A DNA stretch of 64,000 nt from Sphingomonas taxi (GCA_003240625.1 QFMX01000008.1:248001-312000); one strand, 5' to 3'. Shown: positions 25,963 to 36,937, counted from the stretch's first letter. A program made the numbers and translations. The notes: generated by a model from the sequence alone, not told the origin.

Positions 25963-27258
25963 CTACAGCACGAACCGGCTTAGGTCGGTGTTGCGCGCGA
26001 TTTCCTTCAGCTGGCTGTCGACGTACGCGCCGTCGATGACGAGGTTCGAGCCGCCGCGGTCCTCCGCGTTGTAGCTCACCTCCTCGAGCAGCTTTTCCAT
26101 CACCGTCTGCAAACGCCGCGCGCCGATGTTCTCGATCTCAGAATTCACCTCCGCGGCGATGCGCGCGATTGCGGCGATGCCGTCTTCGGTGAATTCGATG
26201 CCGACGCCTTCGGTGGCGATCAGGGCTTTATATTGCAGCGGCAGCGACGCCTTGGTGTCCGACAGAATGGCGACGAAATCCGCCTCGGTGAGGCCCTTCA
26301 ACTCGACACGGATCGGCAGGCGGCCCTGGAGTTCGGGGAGCAGGTCGCTCGGCTTGGCGACGTGGAACGCGCCCGACGCGATGAAGAGGATGTGGTCGGT
26401 CTTCATCGGGCCGTACTTGGTCGCAACGGTCGTGCCCTCGATCAACGGGAGCAGGTCGCGCTGGACGCCTTCGCGGCTGATCGAGCCGCCGCGGCCGTCG
26501 GACACCGCGATCTTGTCGATCTCGTCGAGGAAGACGATGCCGTTGGCTTCCGCGTCGGCCAAGGCCGCGCGGCTGACCTCGTCCTGGTCGAGGCGCTTGT
26601 CGGCCTCTTCCTCGACGAGCTTGTCCCAGGCCGCGTGGACCGTCAATTTCCGCCGCTTGAGCTGCTGGCCGCCGCCGAACGACTTCATCATCTCGCCGAG
26701 ATTGATCATCTGCGGCGCGCCGCCGGGGATGTCGAACGGCATGGCCGGGGCCGGCTCGATCTCGATCTCGACTTCGGCATTGTTGAGATGGCCGTCGAGG
26801 AAGCGCTGCTTGAAGCTCTCGCGCGTCGCCTCGCTGGCGTTCTTGCCGGTGAGCGCGTCGAGCAGGCGCGACATCGCGGCCTCTTCCGCCTTGTCCTTGA
26901 CGGCGACGCGACGCCGTTCCTTTTCGAGGCGGATGGCCTCCTCGACGAGGTCGCGGGCGATCTGTTCGACGTCGCGGCCGACATAGCCGACCTCGGTGAA
27001 CTTGGTCGCCTCGACCTTCACGAACGGCGCATCGGCGAGTTTCGCGAGGCGGCGACTGATCTCGGTCTTGCCGCAACCGGTCGGCCCGATCATCAGGATG
27101 TTCTTGGGCGTGACCTCGTCGCGGAGGTCTTCGCTCAGTTGCTGACGGCGCCAGCGGTTGCGCATCGCGACCGCGACCGCGCGCTTGGCGGCGGCCTGGC
27201 CGATGATGTGGGCGTCGAGCGCGGCAACGATGGCCTTGGGGGTGAGCTGGTCGTTCAT
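25963..27258 (-). CDS. hslU: ATP-dependent protease ATPase subunit HslU
   Basis: HslU is the AAA+ unfoldase that feeds substrates to HslV. The 431 residues start MNDQLTPKAIVAALDAHIIG and show Walker A (GPTGCGKTEISRR), Walker B (IVFLDEIDKIA), the sensor region and the C-terminal tail ending in DLSRFVL, the segment that in this family inserts into HslV. The intermediate I domain is at about residues 110-240. hslV lies upstream, so the order is hslV-hslU, but a palindromic repeat of about 106 bp is inserted between them. Confidence 0.95.
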   Translation of the reverse strand: MNDQLTPKAIVAALDAHIIGQAAAKRAVAVAMRNRWRRQQLSEDLRDEVTPKNILMIGPTGCGKTEISRRLAKLADAPFVKVEATKFTEVGYVGRDVEQIARDLVEEAIRLEKERRRVAVKDKAEEAAMSRLLDALTGKNASEATRESFKQRFLDGHLNNAEVEIEIEPAPAMPFDIPGGAPQMINLGEMMKSFGGGQQLKRRKLTVHAAWDKLVEEEADKRLDQDEVSRAALADAEANGIVFLDEIDKIAVSDGRGGSISREGVQRDLLPLIEGTTVATKYGPMKTDHILFIASGAFHVAKPSDLLPELQGRLPIRVELKGLTEADFVAILSDTKASLPLQYKALIATEGVGIEFTEDGIAAIARIAAEVNSEIENIGARRLQTVMEKLLEEVSYNAEDRGGSNLVIDGAYVDSQLKEIARNTDLSRFVL

Positions 27259-27270
27259 TTGTTTACCTTC

Positions 27271-27376
27271 TCCCCTCCCGCTCGGGAGGGGTCGGGGGAG
27301 GGCGTGGCCGCGACGGAAGGCGCGGGTGGGGTGTATTTTAGCCCCTCCCCTGACCCCTCCCGCAAGCGGGAGGGGA
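27271..27376. repeat. Palindromic repeat between hslV and hslU (family F)
   Basis: Arms CCCCTCCCGCTCGGGAGGGG and CCCCTCCCGCAAGCGGGAGG are inverted around GGTCGGGGGAGGGCGTGGCCGCG and a short A/T-containing middle. It fills the whole space between the two genes of a normally tight operon. Confidence 0.8.
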
Positions 27377-27377
27377 A

Positions 27378-27941
27378 TTAGCTAGTCGAGTCCATCGTTT
27401 CGACGGTGAGGCGGTCGTTGGTGTAGACGCAGAGTTCGGACGCTATGTGCATCGCCTTGCGGCACAACACTTCGGCGTCGGTCTCGTATTCGACCAGTGC
27501 TCGGGCCGCTGCGAGCGCGTAGTTGCCGCCGGAGCCGATCGCGGCGACGCCGTTCTCGGGTTCGAGGACGTCGCCGTTGCCGGTCAGGATCAGCGTCACG
27601 TCCTTGTCGGCGACGATCATCATCGCCTCGAGGTTGCGGAGGAACTTGTCGGTGCGCCAGTCCTTGGCGAGCTCGACCGCGGCGCGGAGGAGCTGGCCCT
27701 GGTGCGCCTCCAGCTTGCGTTCGAGGCGTTCGAACAGGGTGAAGGCGTCGGCGGTCGCGCCGGCGAATCCGCCGATGACACTGCCGTCGCCGAGCCGGCG
27801 CACCTTGCGCGCGTTGGGTTTCATGACGGTCTGGCCCATCGAGACCTGGCCGTCGCCGATGACGACGACCTTGCCGCCGCGGCGGACCGAGAGGATGGTG
27901 GTGCCGTGCCAGGTCGGCATGGCGTGGGGGTCGTTGCTCAT
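27378..27941 (-). CDS. hslV: ATP-dependent protease subunit HslV
   Basis: HslV is the proteasome-like peptidase of the HslUV complex. The 187 residues from ATG 27941 contain the processing site HGTTIL, whose first Thr becomes the catalytic N-terminus. They also contain GGKVVVIGDGQVSMGQTVMK, the glycine-rich GGFAGATADAFTLFERLE and the conserved IGSGGNYALAAARAL. The longer open frame upstream crosses a family D repeat and is not coding. It is first in the hslVU pair. Confidence 0.95.
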   Translation of the reverse strand: MSNDPHAMPTWHGTTILSVRRGGKVVVIGDGQVSMGQTVMKPNARKVRRLGDGSVIGGFAGATADAFTLFERLERKLEAHQGQLLRAAVELAKDWRTDKFLRNLEAMMIVADKDVTLILTGNGDVLEPENGVAAIGSGGNYALAAARALVEYETDAEVLCRKAMHIASELCVYTNDRLTVETMDSTS

Positions 27942-28010
27942 AGGCGCGATGTAGGGTTTGGTTTTGGGGGTGCAACGGTCGGGAAGCGTCGCCTCTCTCG
28001 TCATCTCTCC

Positions 28011-28091
28011 CGTCATCCTGACGAAAGTCAGGACCCAGAGCCACGGACGGGCCGTTTGGAACCCTGGGTCCTGACTTTCGTCAGGATGACG
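28011..28091. repeat. Family D palindromic repeat unit (D1)
   Basis: Arms CGTCATCCTGACGAAAGTCA and TGACTTTCGTCAGGATGACG form perfect 20-bp inverted ends, with secondary CCCAG/CTGGG pairing inside. It lies between hslV and the holin-like gene. Confidence 0.88.
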
Positions 28092-28102
28092 GAGGGGGGA
28101 GG

Positions 28103-28375
28103 TTAGCGTCCCTTTCCCCATTCCCGCGCCACGGTGTAGCCCAGATAGCCGGTGCCGAAGAGGGCGTAGAGCGGTTCGGGGATTGCGTTCAGGTATGCGG
28201 ACATGCCTGTGGCGATCGCCTGTGCCGTGTCCGGGCGGACGGCGGCGATCAGGCCGGCTGGAATTGCGCCGAGAAGCAGCGTGTACATGACGTAGAGGAA
28301 GGTCGGGCGGGCTCTGGTGACCCACAGGTCGGCCGGGGCGGGATCTGGTGCTGGATCAAGGGGTTGCGGGGTCAC
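28103..28375 (-). CDS. Small holin-like membrane protein
   Basis: A 90-residue protein from a GTG at 28375, with GGAGG six bases upstream. Residues 26-46 (TFLYVMYTLLLGAIPAGLIAA) form a membrane segment, a second weaker one is near residues 65-85 (PLYALFGTGYLGYTVA), and the tail is basic (REWGKGR). Length, topology and position directly after a GH108 muramidase fit a holin. Sequence alone does not prove pore formation. It may belong to the 3TM holin group associated with gene transfer agents. Confidence 0.65.
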   Translation of the reverse strand: MTPQPLDPAPDPAPADLWVTRARPTFLYVMYTLLLGAIPAGLIAAVRPDTAQAIATGMSAYLNAIPEPLYALFGTGYLGYTVAREWGKGR

Positions 28376-28439
28376 TGGCTGCCTCCGGCAAAAGTGAAGT
28401 ATAGGGAGTGTAGGCGCTGGGAGCGTTTTCGCCGGGGCG

Positions 28440-28976
28440 TCAGATGCGGTTCGCTAGCCAGCCGTAGAGGAAGGCTTCGTTGGCGGGGCGGGTCTCGGCG
28501 AGGGCGACGTAGCGTTCGCCCTGGAGGGCCTCGATCGCCTTCAGCAGCACGGTTTCTCCGCCGGGTTTGCGGCGGGCTAGGAAGGCGTCGAGGGCGGTGA
28601 GCGTCGCGGGGCCGATGCGGCCGTCCAGGGTCATGTCCGGGTAGTCGGTGGCGCCGCGGTTGAGGGCGTTGAGCGCGCGTTGGAGGAAGGTGGCGGCTAC
28701 TGCGGGGCCCATGTTTACGCCGGTGTCGAAGAGTTCTTCGGCGATTTTCGGGGCTCGGGTGGCGATCTGGTCGAAGGCTGGGCGGGTCCAGTAGAGGCGG
28801 CGGTAAATGTCTTCGGCCTGTGCGCGGGGGAAATTGCGCATGTCGCCGGTGTAGCCGTTGGTGCGGGCTACGCTTTCCGTGATGCCGTAGCGGGTGGGGC
28901 CGCCTCGGTCTGCGGGGTGGTTGGTGTAGCCGCCTTCGCGGTCGATGACGGCGTCGATCAGGGTGTGGATGGTCAT
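28440..28976 (-). CDS. Glycoside hydrolase family 108 N-acetylmuramidase (endolysin-like)
   Basis: The 178 residues from ATG 28976 (GGGGAG upstream) start with the GH108 catalytic motif IDREGGYTNHPADRGGPTRYGIT, in which Glu14 is the likely acid. A C-terminal peptidoglycan-binding-like part follows (TFLQRALNALNR, MTLDGRIGPATLTALDAF). There is no signal peptide, so release would need a holin, which is encoded 64 bp downstream. Such pairs are phage or gene-transfer-agent lysis cassettes. No other phage genes are nearby. Confidence 0.88.
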   Translation of the reverse strand: MTIHTLIDAVIDREGGYTNHPADRGGPTRYGITESVARTNGYTGDMRNFPRAQAEDIYRRLYWTRPAFDQIATRAPKIAEELFDTGVNMGPAVAATFLQRALNALNRGATDYPDMTLDGRIGPATLTALDAFLARRKPGGETVLLKAIEALQGERYVALAETRPANEAFLYGWLANRI

Positions 28977-29077
28977 GGTTGGCTCCCCGGGTTTTGTTGG
29001 CGGGGAGCGAACCATATTGGTTCGTTGTAGGACAGGGGATTCGTGGACGGCTGTGCTGGCCTCCCGCCTTCCTTACT

Positions 29078-29185
29078 CCCCTCCCTGGAAGGGAGGGGTT
29101 GGGGGTGGGTTGGCCTGCTTGGGTCCTCTTGCGTTCGTATGCGGAAGCCGACCCACCCCCTGCCCCTCACTTTCAGGGAGGGGGG
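29078..29185. repeat. Family C palindromic repeat unit (C2)
   Basis: Arms CCCCTCCCTGGAAGGGAGGG and CCCCTCACTTTCAGGGAGGG with the internal GGTGGGT...GCGGAAGCCGACCCACCCCC pairing, about 108 bp. Confidence 0.82.
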
Positions 29186-29220
29186 AAGGTTAGGAGCTTT
29201 CCCAACCCTTTCCGCGTCTG

Positions 29221-29328
29221 CACCGCCCCGGCGGAGGCCGGGGTCCAATTTGGGGGACGAGGCTGGCTGAGGGCGGCGCTTCGCTATGTCCGACGTTCCA
29301 ATTGGGCCCCGGCCTTCGACGGGGTGGT
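29221..29328. repeat. Family A palindromic repeat unit (A3)
   Basis: Arms CCCCGGCGGAGGCCGGGG and CCCCGGCCTTCGACGGGG with internal TCCAATTTGGGGG / TTCCAATTGGGG, about 108 bp. Confidence 0.8.
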
Positions 29329-29497
29329 GTTATGGTGTGGGGTGACGGTGCACCCCACCCTACTCAAACCGACGCTACGTCCGCGCGGGGTTGGCGGATC
29401 GCCTCCCCTGCGGCTATGCGCTCCCTTGAACAGTCGCCGCGAGCTTTGCTTGCGCGCTCAACCCGGTCGCCGCCGCGGCCGACAGGTTAGGAAGACC

Positions 29498-31780
<2,283 letters not shown>

Positions 31781-31796
31781 GTCCTCGTTCCTTCTG

Positions 31797-31902
31797 CCCC
31801 CCCTGGAAGGGAGGGGTTGGGGGTGGGTCGGGTTCCGCGGGTTCGAACTGTTGGGGCTTGAGCTGGCCTACCCACCCCCAGCCCCTCCCTTTCAGGGAGG
31901 GG
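31797..31902. repeat. Family C palindromic repeat unit (C3)
   Basis: Arms CCCCCCCTGGAAGGGAGGGG and CCCCTCCCTTTCAGGGAGGG, located between maeB and the tRNA-Pro gene. Confidence 0.8.
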
Positions 31903-31990
31903 AGCGCGTTGTGGAAGTGCGAGCGTGGCGCGCGCATCAACGAGGTGGCTGCCTTGGACGGCGCCGCGTCTTTCTACCGATGTAAGAAAA

Positions 31991-32067
31991 TGGTCGGAGC
32001 GACAGGATTCGAACCTGCGACCCCCACACCCCCAGTGTGGTGCGCTACCAGGCTGCGCTACGCTCCG
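31991..32067 (-). tRNA. tRNA-Pro (anticodon GGG)
   Basis: On the minus strand a 77-nt cloverleaf can be drawn. The acceptor stem is CGGAGCG/CGCTCCG, the D arm is GCGCAGCCTGGTAGCGC, and the anticodon stem CCACA/TGTGG closes loop CTGGGGG (anticodon GGG). The T arm has GGTTCGAAT. The discriminator A is followed by an encoded CCA at 31991-31993. It reads CCC and CCU proline codons. It lies between maeB and yajC in opposite orientation. Confidence 0.95.
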
Positions 32068-32322
32068 ACCGAACGGGCCGCATGGCGACCCGAGGGGGGC
32101 GCACTACGCAACACGCGCGTCGGATGCAATAGCGAACACGGTCGCGATGTCAGCGAGGACGTCGGATGCGCCCGGTCGCATGACGCCCACGTCTCATCCT
32201 GTGGCGATCTGTTGCGCGCGGTTCCAAGCGATGATAGCGGGCGGACCAATGCGGGCGCGATGCGCGACGTCCTGCCCGACCCATCCTTGCGCCTTATACG
32301 GCCCAGCCAGATACGGACCTTC

Positions 32323-32664
32323 ATGTTCATCTCACCAGCTTATGCCCAGGCCGCAGACGGCGCCACGACGGCGGGGGGCGGGATCGCCTCGTTCCTGAGC
32401 CTCGCGCCGCTCTTCCTCGTGTTCGTCGTGTTCTATTTCCTGATGATCCGCCCGCAGCAAAAGCGCATGAAGGCGCTGCAGGCGTCAGTCGCCGCGGTGA
32501 AGAAGAACGACAGCGTCGTGACGTCGGGCGGAATCCTGGGCAAGGTCACCAAGGTCGAGGATAATGTCGTCGAGGTCGAGATCGCGCCGAATGTCCGCGT
32601 GCGCGTCGTCAAGGCGACGCTGACCGACATCACGAGCCCGAACACGAAGCCGGCAAACGACTGA
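32323..32664 (+). CDS. yajC: Preprotein translocase subunit YajC
   Basis: A 113-residue single-pass membrane protein that associates with SecDF. ATG 32323 gives MFISPAYAQAADG, the usual alphaproteobacterial start, then the helix LAPLFLVFVVFYFLMIRPQQKR and the soluble domain (DSVVTSGGILGKVTKVEDN, VRVRVVKATL). The stop overlaps the secD start as TGATG, so the operon is translationally coupled. The much longer open frame from 31858 crosses the tRNA gene and is not coding. Confidence 0.95.
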   Translation: MFISPAYAQAADGATTAGGGIASFLSLAPLFLVFVVFYFLMIRPQQKRMKALQASVAAVKKNDSVVTSGGILGKVTKVEDNVVEVEIAPNVRVRVVKATLTDITSPNTKPAND

Positions 32665-34268
32665 TGCTGGATTTTCCGCGCTGGAAGGTCGGGTCGATCA
32701 TCGGGTTGCTGGTGGCATTGTGCCTGCTGGCGGTCCCGAGTTTCCTCCCCGAGAGCACCACGAGCAAATGGGGGTGGATCCCGCATTCCCGCGTCAATCT
32801 CGGGCTGGATCTCGCCGGCGGCAGTTATCTGCTGCTCGAGGCGGATACCGCCGACCTCGCCGCAACGCGGATTGAGGCGATGCGCGACAGCGTCGCGGGG
32901 ACGATGCGCAACGGGACGCCGCGGATCGAGATCGGCGATATTTCGACGCGGGGCGGCCAGCTGACCTTCCTGCTGCGTGACCCGAGCCAGGTCGACGCGG
33001 CACGCGAGCGCCTGCTGGCGATCACCGGCGGTGGCGCGGGCATGAGCGGCCAGCGCGAATGGGACATCAACGTCGTCGACACGAGCCGCTTCGTGCTCAA
33101 GCCGACCGAAGCCGGCCTGACCCAGGCGATCGACACGGCGATGAACGATGCGACCGAAGTCGTCCGCCGTCGTATCGACGAACTCGGCACCAAGGAGCCG
33201 ACGATCGTACGCCAGGGCGCGACTCGGATCGTAGTCCAGGTGCCGGGGTTGAAGAACCCGCAGGCGCTGAAGGATCTGCTCGGCAAGACCGCCAAGCTCG
33301 AGTTCAAGCTGGTCGACGAGACCGCGAACCCGGCCGATCTGGTCAAGGGCATCGCACCGATCGGCAGCCAGGTCCTCCCCTACCCCGGCAATCCGCAGGG
33401 CGTGCCGTTCATCGCGGTCAAGCGATCGGTGATCATCTCGGGCGACCAGCTCGCCGATGCGCGCCAGGAGTTCGAGCCGCAGACCAACGCGCCGCAGGTG
33501 GCGATCACGTTCAACGCGGTCGGCGGGCGTCGCTTCGCCAAGGTCACGACCGAGAACACCGGAAAGCCGTTCGCGATCATCCTGGACAATTCGGTGATCT
33601 CTGCGCCGAACATCAACGAGCCAATCCTTGGTGGTCGCGCGTCGATCTCCGGCAACTTCACGGTCGAGTCGGCGAACGCGCTGGCGATCACGCTGCGATC
33701 GGGCAAGCTGCCGGTCGCACTGAAGACGATCGCCGAAAGCACCGTCAGCCCCGATCTCGGCAAGGATTCGATCCGCGCCGGCGTGCTGGCGTCGATCGTC
33801 GCCGCGCTGCTCGTGATCGTTTTCATGTTCGTGACCTATGGCCGGTTCGGCCTGTATGCGAACCTCGCGGTGGTCATCAACATCCTGGTCATCGTCGCCG
33901 TCATGGCGATGCTGAACGCAACGCTGACGCTGCCCGGTATCGCCGGGTTCGTGCTAACGATCGGGACCGCGGTGGATGCCAACGTGCTGATCAACGAGCG
34001 TATTCGCGAGGAGCGGCGACGCGGGCGTAGCGTCGTCCAGTCGGTCGAACTCGGCTACAAGGAAGCATCGCGCACGATCTTCGAGGCCAACGTGACGCAC
34101 GCCATCACCGGCGTGATCATGCTGCTGCTCGGCTCGGGTCCGGTGAAGGGCTTTGCGGTCGTGCTGCTGATCGGGATCTGCACGTCGGTGTTCACCGCCG
34201 TCACGTTCACCCGGATGATGGTCGCGCTGTGGCTGCGGAAGAACCGCCCCACCACGATCAATATTTGA
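32664..34268 (+). CDS. secD: Protein translocase subunit SecD
   Basis: SecD uses the proton motive force to help translocated proteins leave the Sec channel. The 534 residues have an N-terminal helix (SIIGLLVALCLLAVPSFLP), the family signature GLDLAGGSYLLLEAD, a large periplasmic P1 domain and the C-terminal membrane bundle (LASIVAALLVIVFMFVTYG, TIGTAVDANVLINERIREE, with the conserved acidic residue of the proton path). It is second in yajC-secD-secF and is coupled to yajC by a one-base overlap. Confidence 0.96.
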   Translation: MLDFPRWKVGSIIGLLVALCLLAVPSFLPESTTSKWGWIPHSRVNLGLDLAGGSYLLLEADTADLAATRIEAMRDSVAGTMRNGTPRIEIGDISTRGGQLTFLLRDPSQVDAARERLLAITGGGAGMSGQREWDINVVDTSRFVLKPTEAGLTQAIDTAMNDATEVVRRRIDELGTKEPTIVRQGATRIVVQVPGLKNPQALKDLLGKTAKLEFKLVDETANPADLVKGIAPIGSQVLPYPGNPQGVPFIAVKRSVIISGDQLADARQEFEPQTNAPQVAITFNAVGGRRFAKVTTENTGKPFAIILDNSVISAPNINEPILGGRASISGNFTVESANALAITLRSGKLPVALKTIAESTVSPDLGKDSIRAGVLASIVAALLVIVFMFVTYGRFGLYANLAVVINILVIVAVMAMLNATLTLPGIAGFVLTIGTAVDANVLINERIREERRRGRSVVQSVELGYKEASRTIFEANVTHAITGVIMLLLGSGPVKGFAVVLLIGICTSVFTAVTFTRMMVALWLRKNRPTTINI

Positions 34269-34282
34269 GGCGGGAGATTACC

Positions 34283-35248
34283 ATGCGCCTGCTGAAACTC
34301 GTACCCGACAACACGAACCTGAAGTTCGTTTCGCTCCGCAAATGGGCGTTCGGGCTGACCCTGCTGCTGTCGTTGCTGGCGGCCGGACTCGTCGTCACCA
34401 AGGGCCTCAACATGGGCGTCGACTTCGTCGGCGGCGTCCTGATCGAAGAGAAGTTCGCGACCGCGCCGTCGATCGACGCGGTCCGTACCGAAGTCGACCG
34501 GCTCGGCGTCGGCGAGGCTTCGATCCAGTCGTTCAGCGATCCCAAGACGCTGTCGATCCGCCTGCCCGTCCCCGCCGGTGACGAAGGCGCGACCAACCGC
34601 CTCGTCAAGAAGGTGTCGGACGACCTCGCCGTGAAGTTCCCCGGCGCGACCTTCTCCAAGTACGATACGATCTCGGGCAAGGTTTCGGACGAGCTGATCA
34701 GCAAGGGTTTGCTGGCTGTCGGCCTCGCGATCCTCGGCATCGCGCTGTTCGCGGTGGTGCGGTTCGAGTGGCAGTTCGGCGTCTCGACCGTCGTCGCGAT
34801 CGTCCACGATCTGTTGATGACGCTGGGCTTCTTCGCGCTGACCCAGTTCGAGTTCGACCTGAACATCGTTGCGGCGGTGCTGACGATCATCTCGTATTCG
34901 ATCAACGACAAGATCGTGATCGACGACCGTATCCGCGAGAACATGCGCCGGTACCGGAAGATGGACATGCGCGAGATCATCGACTTGTCGGTGAACGAGA
35001 CGCTGCCGCGGACCGTGATGACGTCGGTGACGATCCTGCTCGCGCTGTTCGCGATGCTGATCCTCGGGGGCCACGTGCTGCGCGGGTTCACCGCGGCAAT
35101 GATCCTCGGCATCGTCGTCGGAACGTACTCGTCGATCTACGTGTCGTCGTCGCTGCTGATCACGCTGGGGCTGCGGGCCGATCCTGCACCGCGCAAGGGC
35201 GGCGTCCAGGACGGTGCCGAGCGGGTGGGTCCGAAGGTCGAACGTTAA
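34283..35248 (+). CDS. secF: Protein translocase subunit SecF
   Basis: The partner of SecD. The 321 residues start at ATG 34283 (MRLLKLVPDNTNLKFVSLRK), with GGCGGGAG upstream. The first helix (FGLTLLLSLLAAGLVVTKG) is followed by the signature MGVDFVGGVLIEE. The C-terminal half holds the membrane bundle with SYSINDKIVIDDRIRENMRR and TSVTILLALFAMLILGG. It is the third gene of the Sec-accessory operon and is separated from secD by 14 bp. Confidence 0.96.
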   Translation: MRLLKLVPDNTNLKFVSLRKWAFGLTLLLSLLAAGLVVTKGLNMGVDFVGGVLIEEKFATAPSIDAVRTEVDRLGVGEASIQSFSDPKTLSIRLPVPAGDEGATNRLVKKVSDDLAVKFPGATFSKYDTISGKVSDELISKGLLAVGLAILGIALFAVVRFEWQFGVSTVVAIVHDLLMTLGFFALTQFEFDLNIVAAVLTIISYSINDKIVIDDRIRENMRRYRKMDMREIIDLSVNETLPRTVMTSVTILLALFAMLILGGHVLRGFTAAMILGIVVGTYSSIYVSSSLLITLGLRADPAPRKGGVQDGAERVGPKVER

Positions 35249-35623
35249 ATGAGGATGGACCGCGAGAAGACCGATGGGCCGATGATCTCGGCGATCGGTC
35301 GGGCCGGGTTCAAGGTCGACGATGGGTATTATACCGCGTTGGCGATCAGTCCCGAGCGGGCGGATGGCTGGGAGCCGCCGGCGTTCGAGGCGCTGGGCGA
35401 GGCGGACGTGGCGGCGTTGCTGGCGCTCGATCCGGCGCCGGAGTTTCTGTTGCTGGGGACCGGAACCGCGCTGCGCCAGCCGCCGCTTGCTTTCAAGCGG
35501 GCGGTCGAGGCTCGTGGGTTCGGGATCGAGGCTATGGATAGTCGCGCCGCTGCTCGGGCCTGGGCGGTTTTGCGCGGCGAAGGTCGCTGGATCGTTGCGG
35601 CGCTCTACCCGCTCGAGGGGTGA
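35249..35623 (+). CDS. Mth938-like domain protein
   Basis: A 124-residue protein of the Mth938/NDUFAF3-like fold. The conserved core is PEFLLLGTGTALRQPPLAFKRAVEARGFGIEAMDSRAAARAWAVL, where the GTG and the MDSRAAARTYN-like segment are diagnostic. The ATG follows the secF stop immediately (TAAATG), so it belongs to the yajC-secDF operon, as is usual in alphaproteobacteria. Its eukaryotic relative NDUFAF3 is a complex I assembly factor. The bacterial role is not settled. Confidence 0.88.
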   Translation: MRMDREKTDGPMISAIGRAGFKVDDGYYTALAISPERADGWEPPAFEALGEADVAALLALDPAPEFLLLGTGTALRQPPLAFKRAVEARGFGIEAMDSRAAARAWAVLRGEGRWIVAALYPLEG

Positions 35624-35633
35624 TCCCCGCTGT

Positions 35634-35755
35634 CCTCCCCCGCAAGGGGGAGGTGTCGCCGCAGGTGACGGAGGGGGAGGATACGGAGCAGGGGTTACCC
35701 TTTCCTCCCCCTCCGTCTGGCAAGAGCCAGCCACCTCCCCCTGGCAGGGGAGGAT
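35634..35755. repeat. Family E palindromic repeat unit (E1)
   Basis: Arms TCCTCCCCCGCAAGGGGGAG and CTCCCCCTGGCAGGGGAGGA with an inner pair (TGACGGAGGGGGAGGA / TCCTCCCCCTCCGTC), about 122 bp. It fills the gap between convergent genes and ends 4 bp from the glycosyltransferase stop. Confidence 0.85.
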
Positions 35756-35758
35756 CGA

Positions 35759-36937
35759 TCATTTATCAGTTTCGGCGACCAGCCTCACGAGGTGCTCGTA
35801 GAGCGCGGCGGTGTTGGCTTCCCAGGTGAAGGGGGCGGCGACGGCGCGCGTTGCTGCTTGGGTCGGCGGGTCTGCGAGCAAAGTACCGATCGCGGCGGCG
35901 AACGCGAGCGGATCACCGATCGTCACACGGCCGGCATCGGGGGATGTCACCACTTCATACGCGCCGCCGGCATCGGTGATGACGATCGGCGTCCCGCAGG
36001 CCAGCGATTCGACCCAGACGTTTGCGAGACCTTCCGAACTGGAGGCGAGCGCGCTGACGTCGGCAGCGGCGATCAGTTCGGGTAGGTCTGCGTGGGGGAC
36101 GGCGCCCAGCAGGCGGATGCGGTCGCCGACGCCGAGCCGCGCGATCAACGCCTCCAGGTCAGCGCGCGCGGGTCCGTGGCCGGCGATCAGGAGGGTAACT
36201 CCGGGCAATGCGGCGACCGCCTCGATGACGATGTCGTGGCCCTTGCGCGGCAAGAGTCCGCCGATCGCGATGACCAGCGGCCCCGGCACGCCAAGCCTGG
36301 CCTTGGCCGCTGTGCGGTCGGCTGCGGGGCGGAAGCGGTCCTGGTCGACGCCGGTGTGATGCACCGTGATCCGCTCCGCCGGCATGCCTAGCGCGACCAT
36401 GTCGGCCTTCATTGCCTTGCTGACCGCGAGCACGCCGGCGGCGCCCTGCCCTGCCTTGCGGACCTGCGCGGCGGTGGCGGGTGCCTCGCCCCAATGGTGG
36501 ATGTCGGAGCCGCGCGCCTTGATCGACACGGGAACGCCATAGCGCTGGCCGAGTGCGACGGCGGCGGGGCCGTCGGGGAAGAAGAACGACGCATCGATCA
36601 CATCGAACGCGAAGTCCGCGCGGATCGCGTCGAGCACGGGCACGAGCGCGCGTTCGAGGGCGGCGGCGTGGTAGCGGCCCTTGGTGAACGGGAGCGCGGT
36701 AAAGCGCGGGCGGTGGACGTCGACGCCCTTCCAGGTTTCGCGCATCGGGAGGGTGGCGAGGGTGGCGTAGTGGCCGATGCGGCGGAGGGGGCCTGGCGGG
36801 AGGCCGACCGGTGCGACTGCTACCAGCGACACGTCGGGATGGGCGGCGAGGCCAAGGGTCTGACGCTCGACGAAGACGCCGAAATTGGGGCGGGTCGCGT
36901 CTGGGAACAGCGTGGAGAGGGTTAGAATGCGGAGCAT
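35759..36937 (-). CDS. Glycosyltransferase family 4 protein
   Basis: The 392 residues form a GT-B enzyme. The acceptor domain starts MLRILTLSTLFPDATRPNFGVFVERQ. The donor-binding C-terminal half contains VIAIGGLLPRKGHDIVIEA and the glycosyltransferase group 1 motif SSSEGLANVWVESLACGTPIVITDAGGAYE, with both Glu residues of the EX7E pattern. It probably adds a sugar to a lipid-linked or capsular glycan at the inner membrane. The donor and acceptor are unknown. It is a single gene between repeat clusters, with mannose-6-phosphate isomerase next on the same strand. Confidence 0.9.
   Translation of the reverse strand: MLRILTLSTLFPDATRPNFGVFVERQTLGLAAHPDVSLVAVAPVGLPPGPLRRIGHYATLATLPMRETWKGVDVHRPRFTALPFTKGRYHAAALERALVPVLDAIRADFAFDVIDASFFFPDGPAAVALGQRYGVPVSIKARGSDIHHWGEAPATAAQVRKAGQGAAGVLAVSKAMKADMVALGMPAERITVHHTGVDQDRFRPAADRTAAKARLGVPGPLVIAIGGLLPRKGHDIVIEAVAALPGVTLLIAGHGPARADLEALIARLGVGDRIRLLGAVPHADLPELIAAADVSALASSSEGLANVWVESLACGTPIVITDAGGAYEVVTSPDAGRVTIGDPLAFAAAIGTLLADPPTQAATRAVAAPFTWEANTAALYEHLVRLVAETDK

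Larger units (their letters stand above)
28977..29497. other. Repeat-filled intergenic region of 521 bp
   Basis: The region holds a family C unit (29078-29185) and a family A unit (29221-29328). About 170 bp of unique sequence follow, presumably the malic enzyme promoter. An open frame runs through from 28979 into the malic enzyme gene, but its first 173 codons are translated repeats and are not believed. Confidence 0.6.

Noticed and set aside
28103..28976. Full prophage around the holin-endolysin pair
   Set aside because: The neighbours are hslV and malic enzyme, with no integrase, capsid or tail gene on either side.
28979..29497. N-terminal extension of malic enzyme by 173 codons
   Set aside because: The extension is translated repeat sequence. 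The ATG at 29498 has a good ribosome binding site and the normal family N-terminus.
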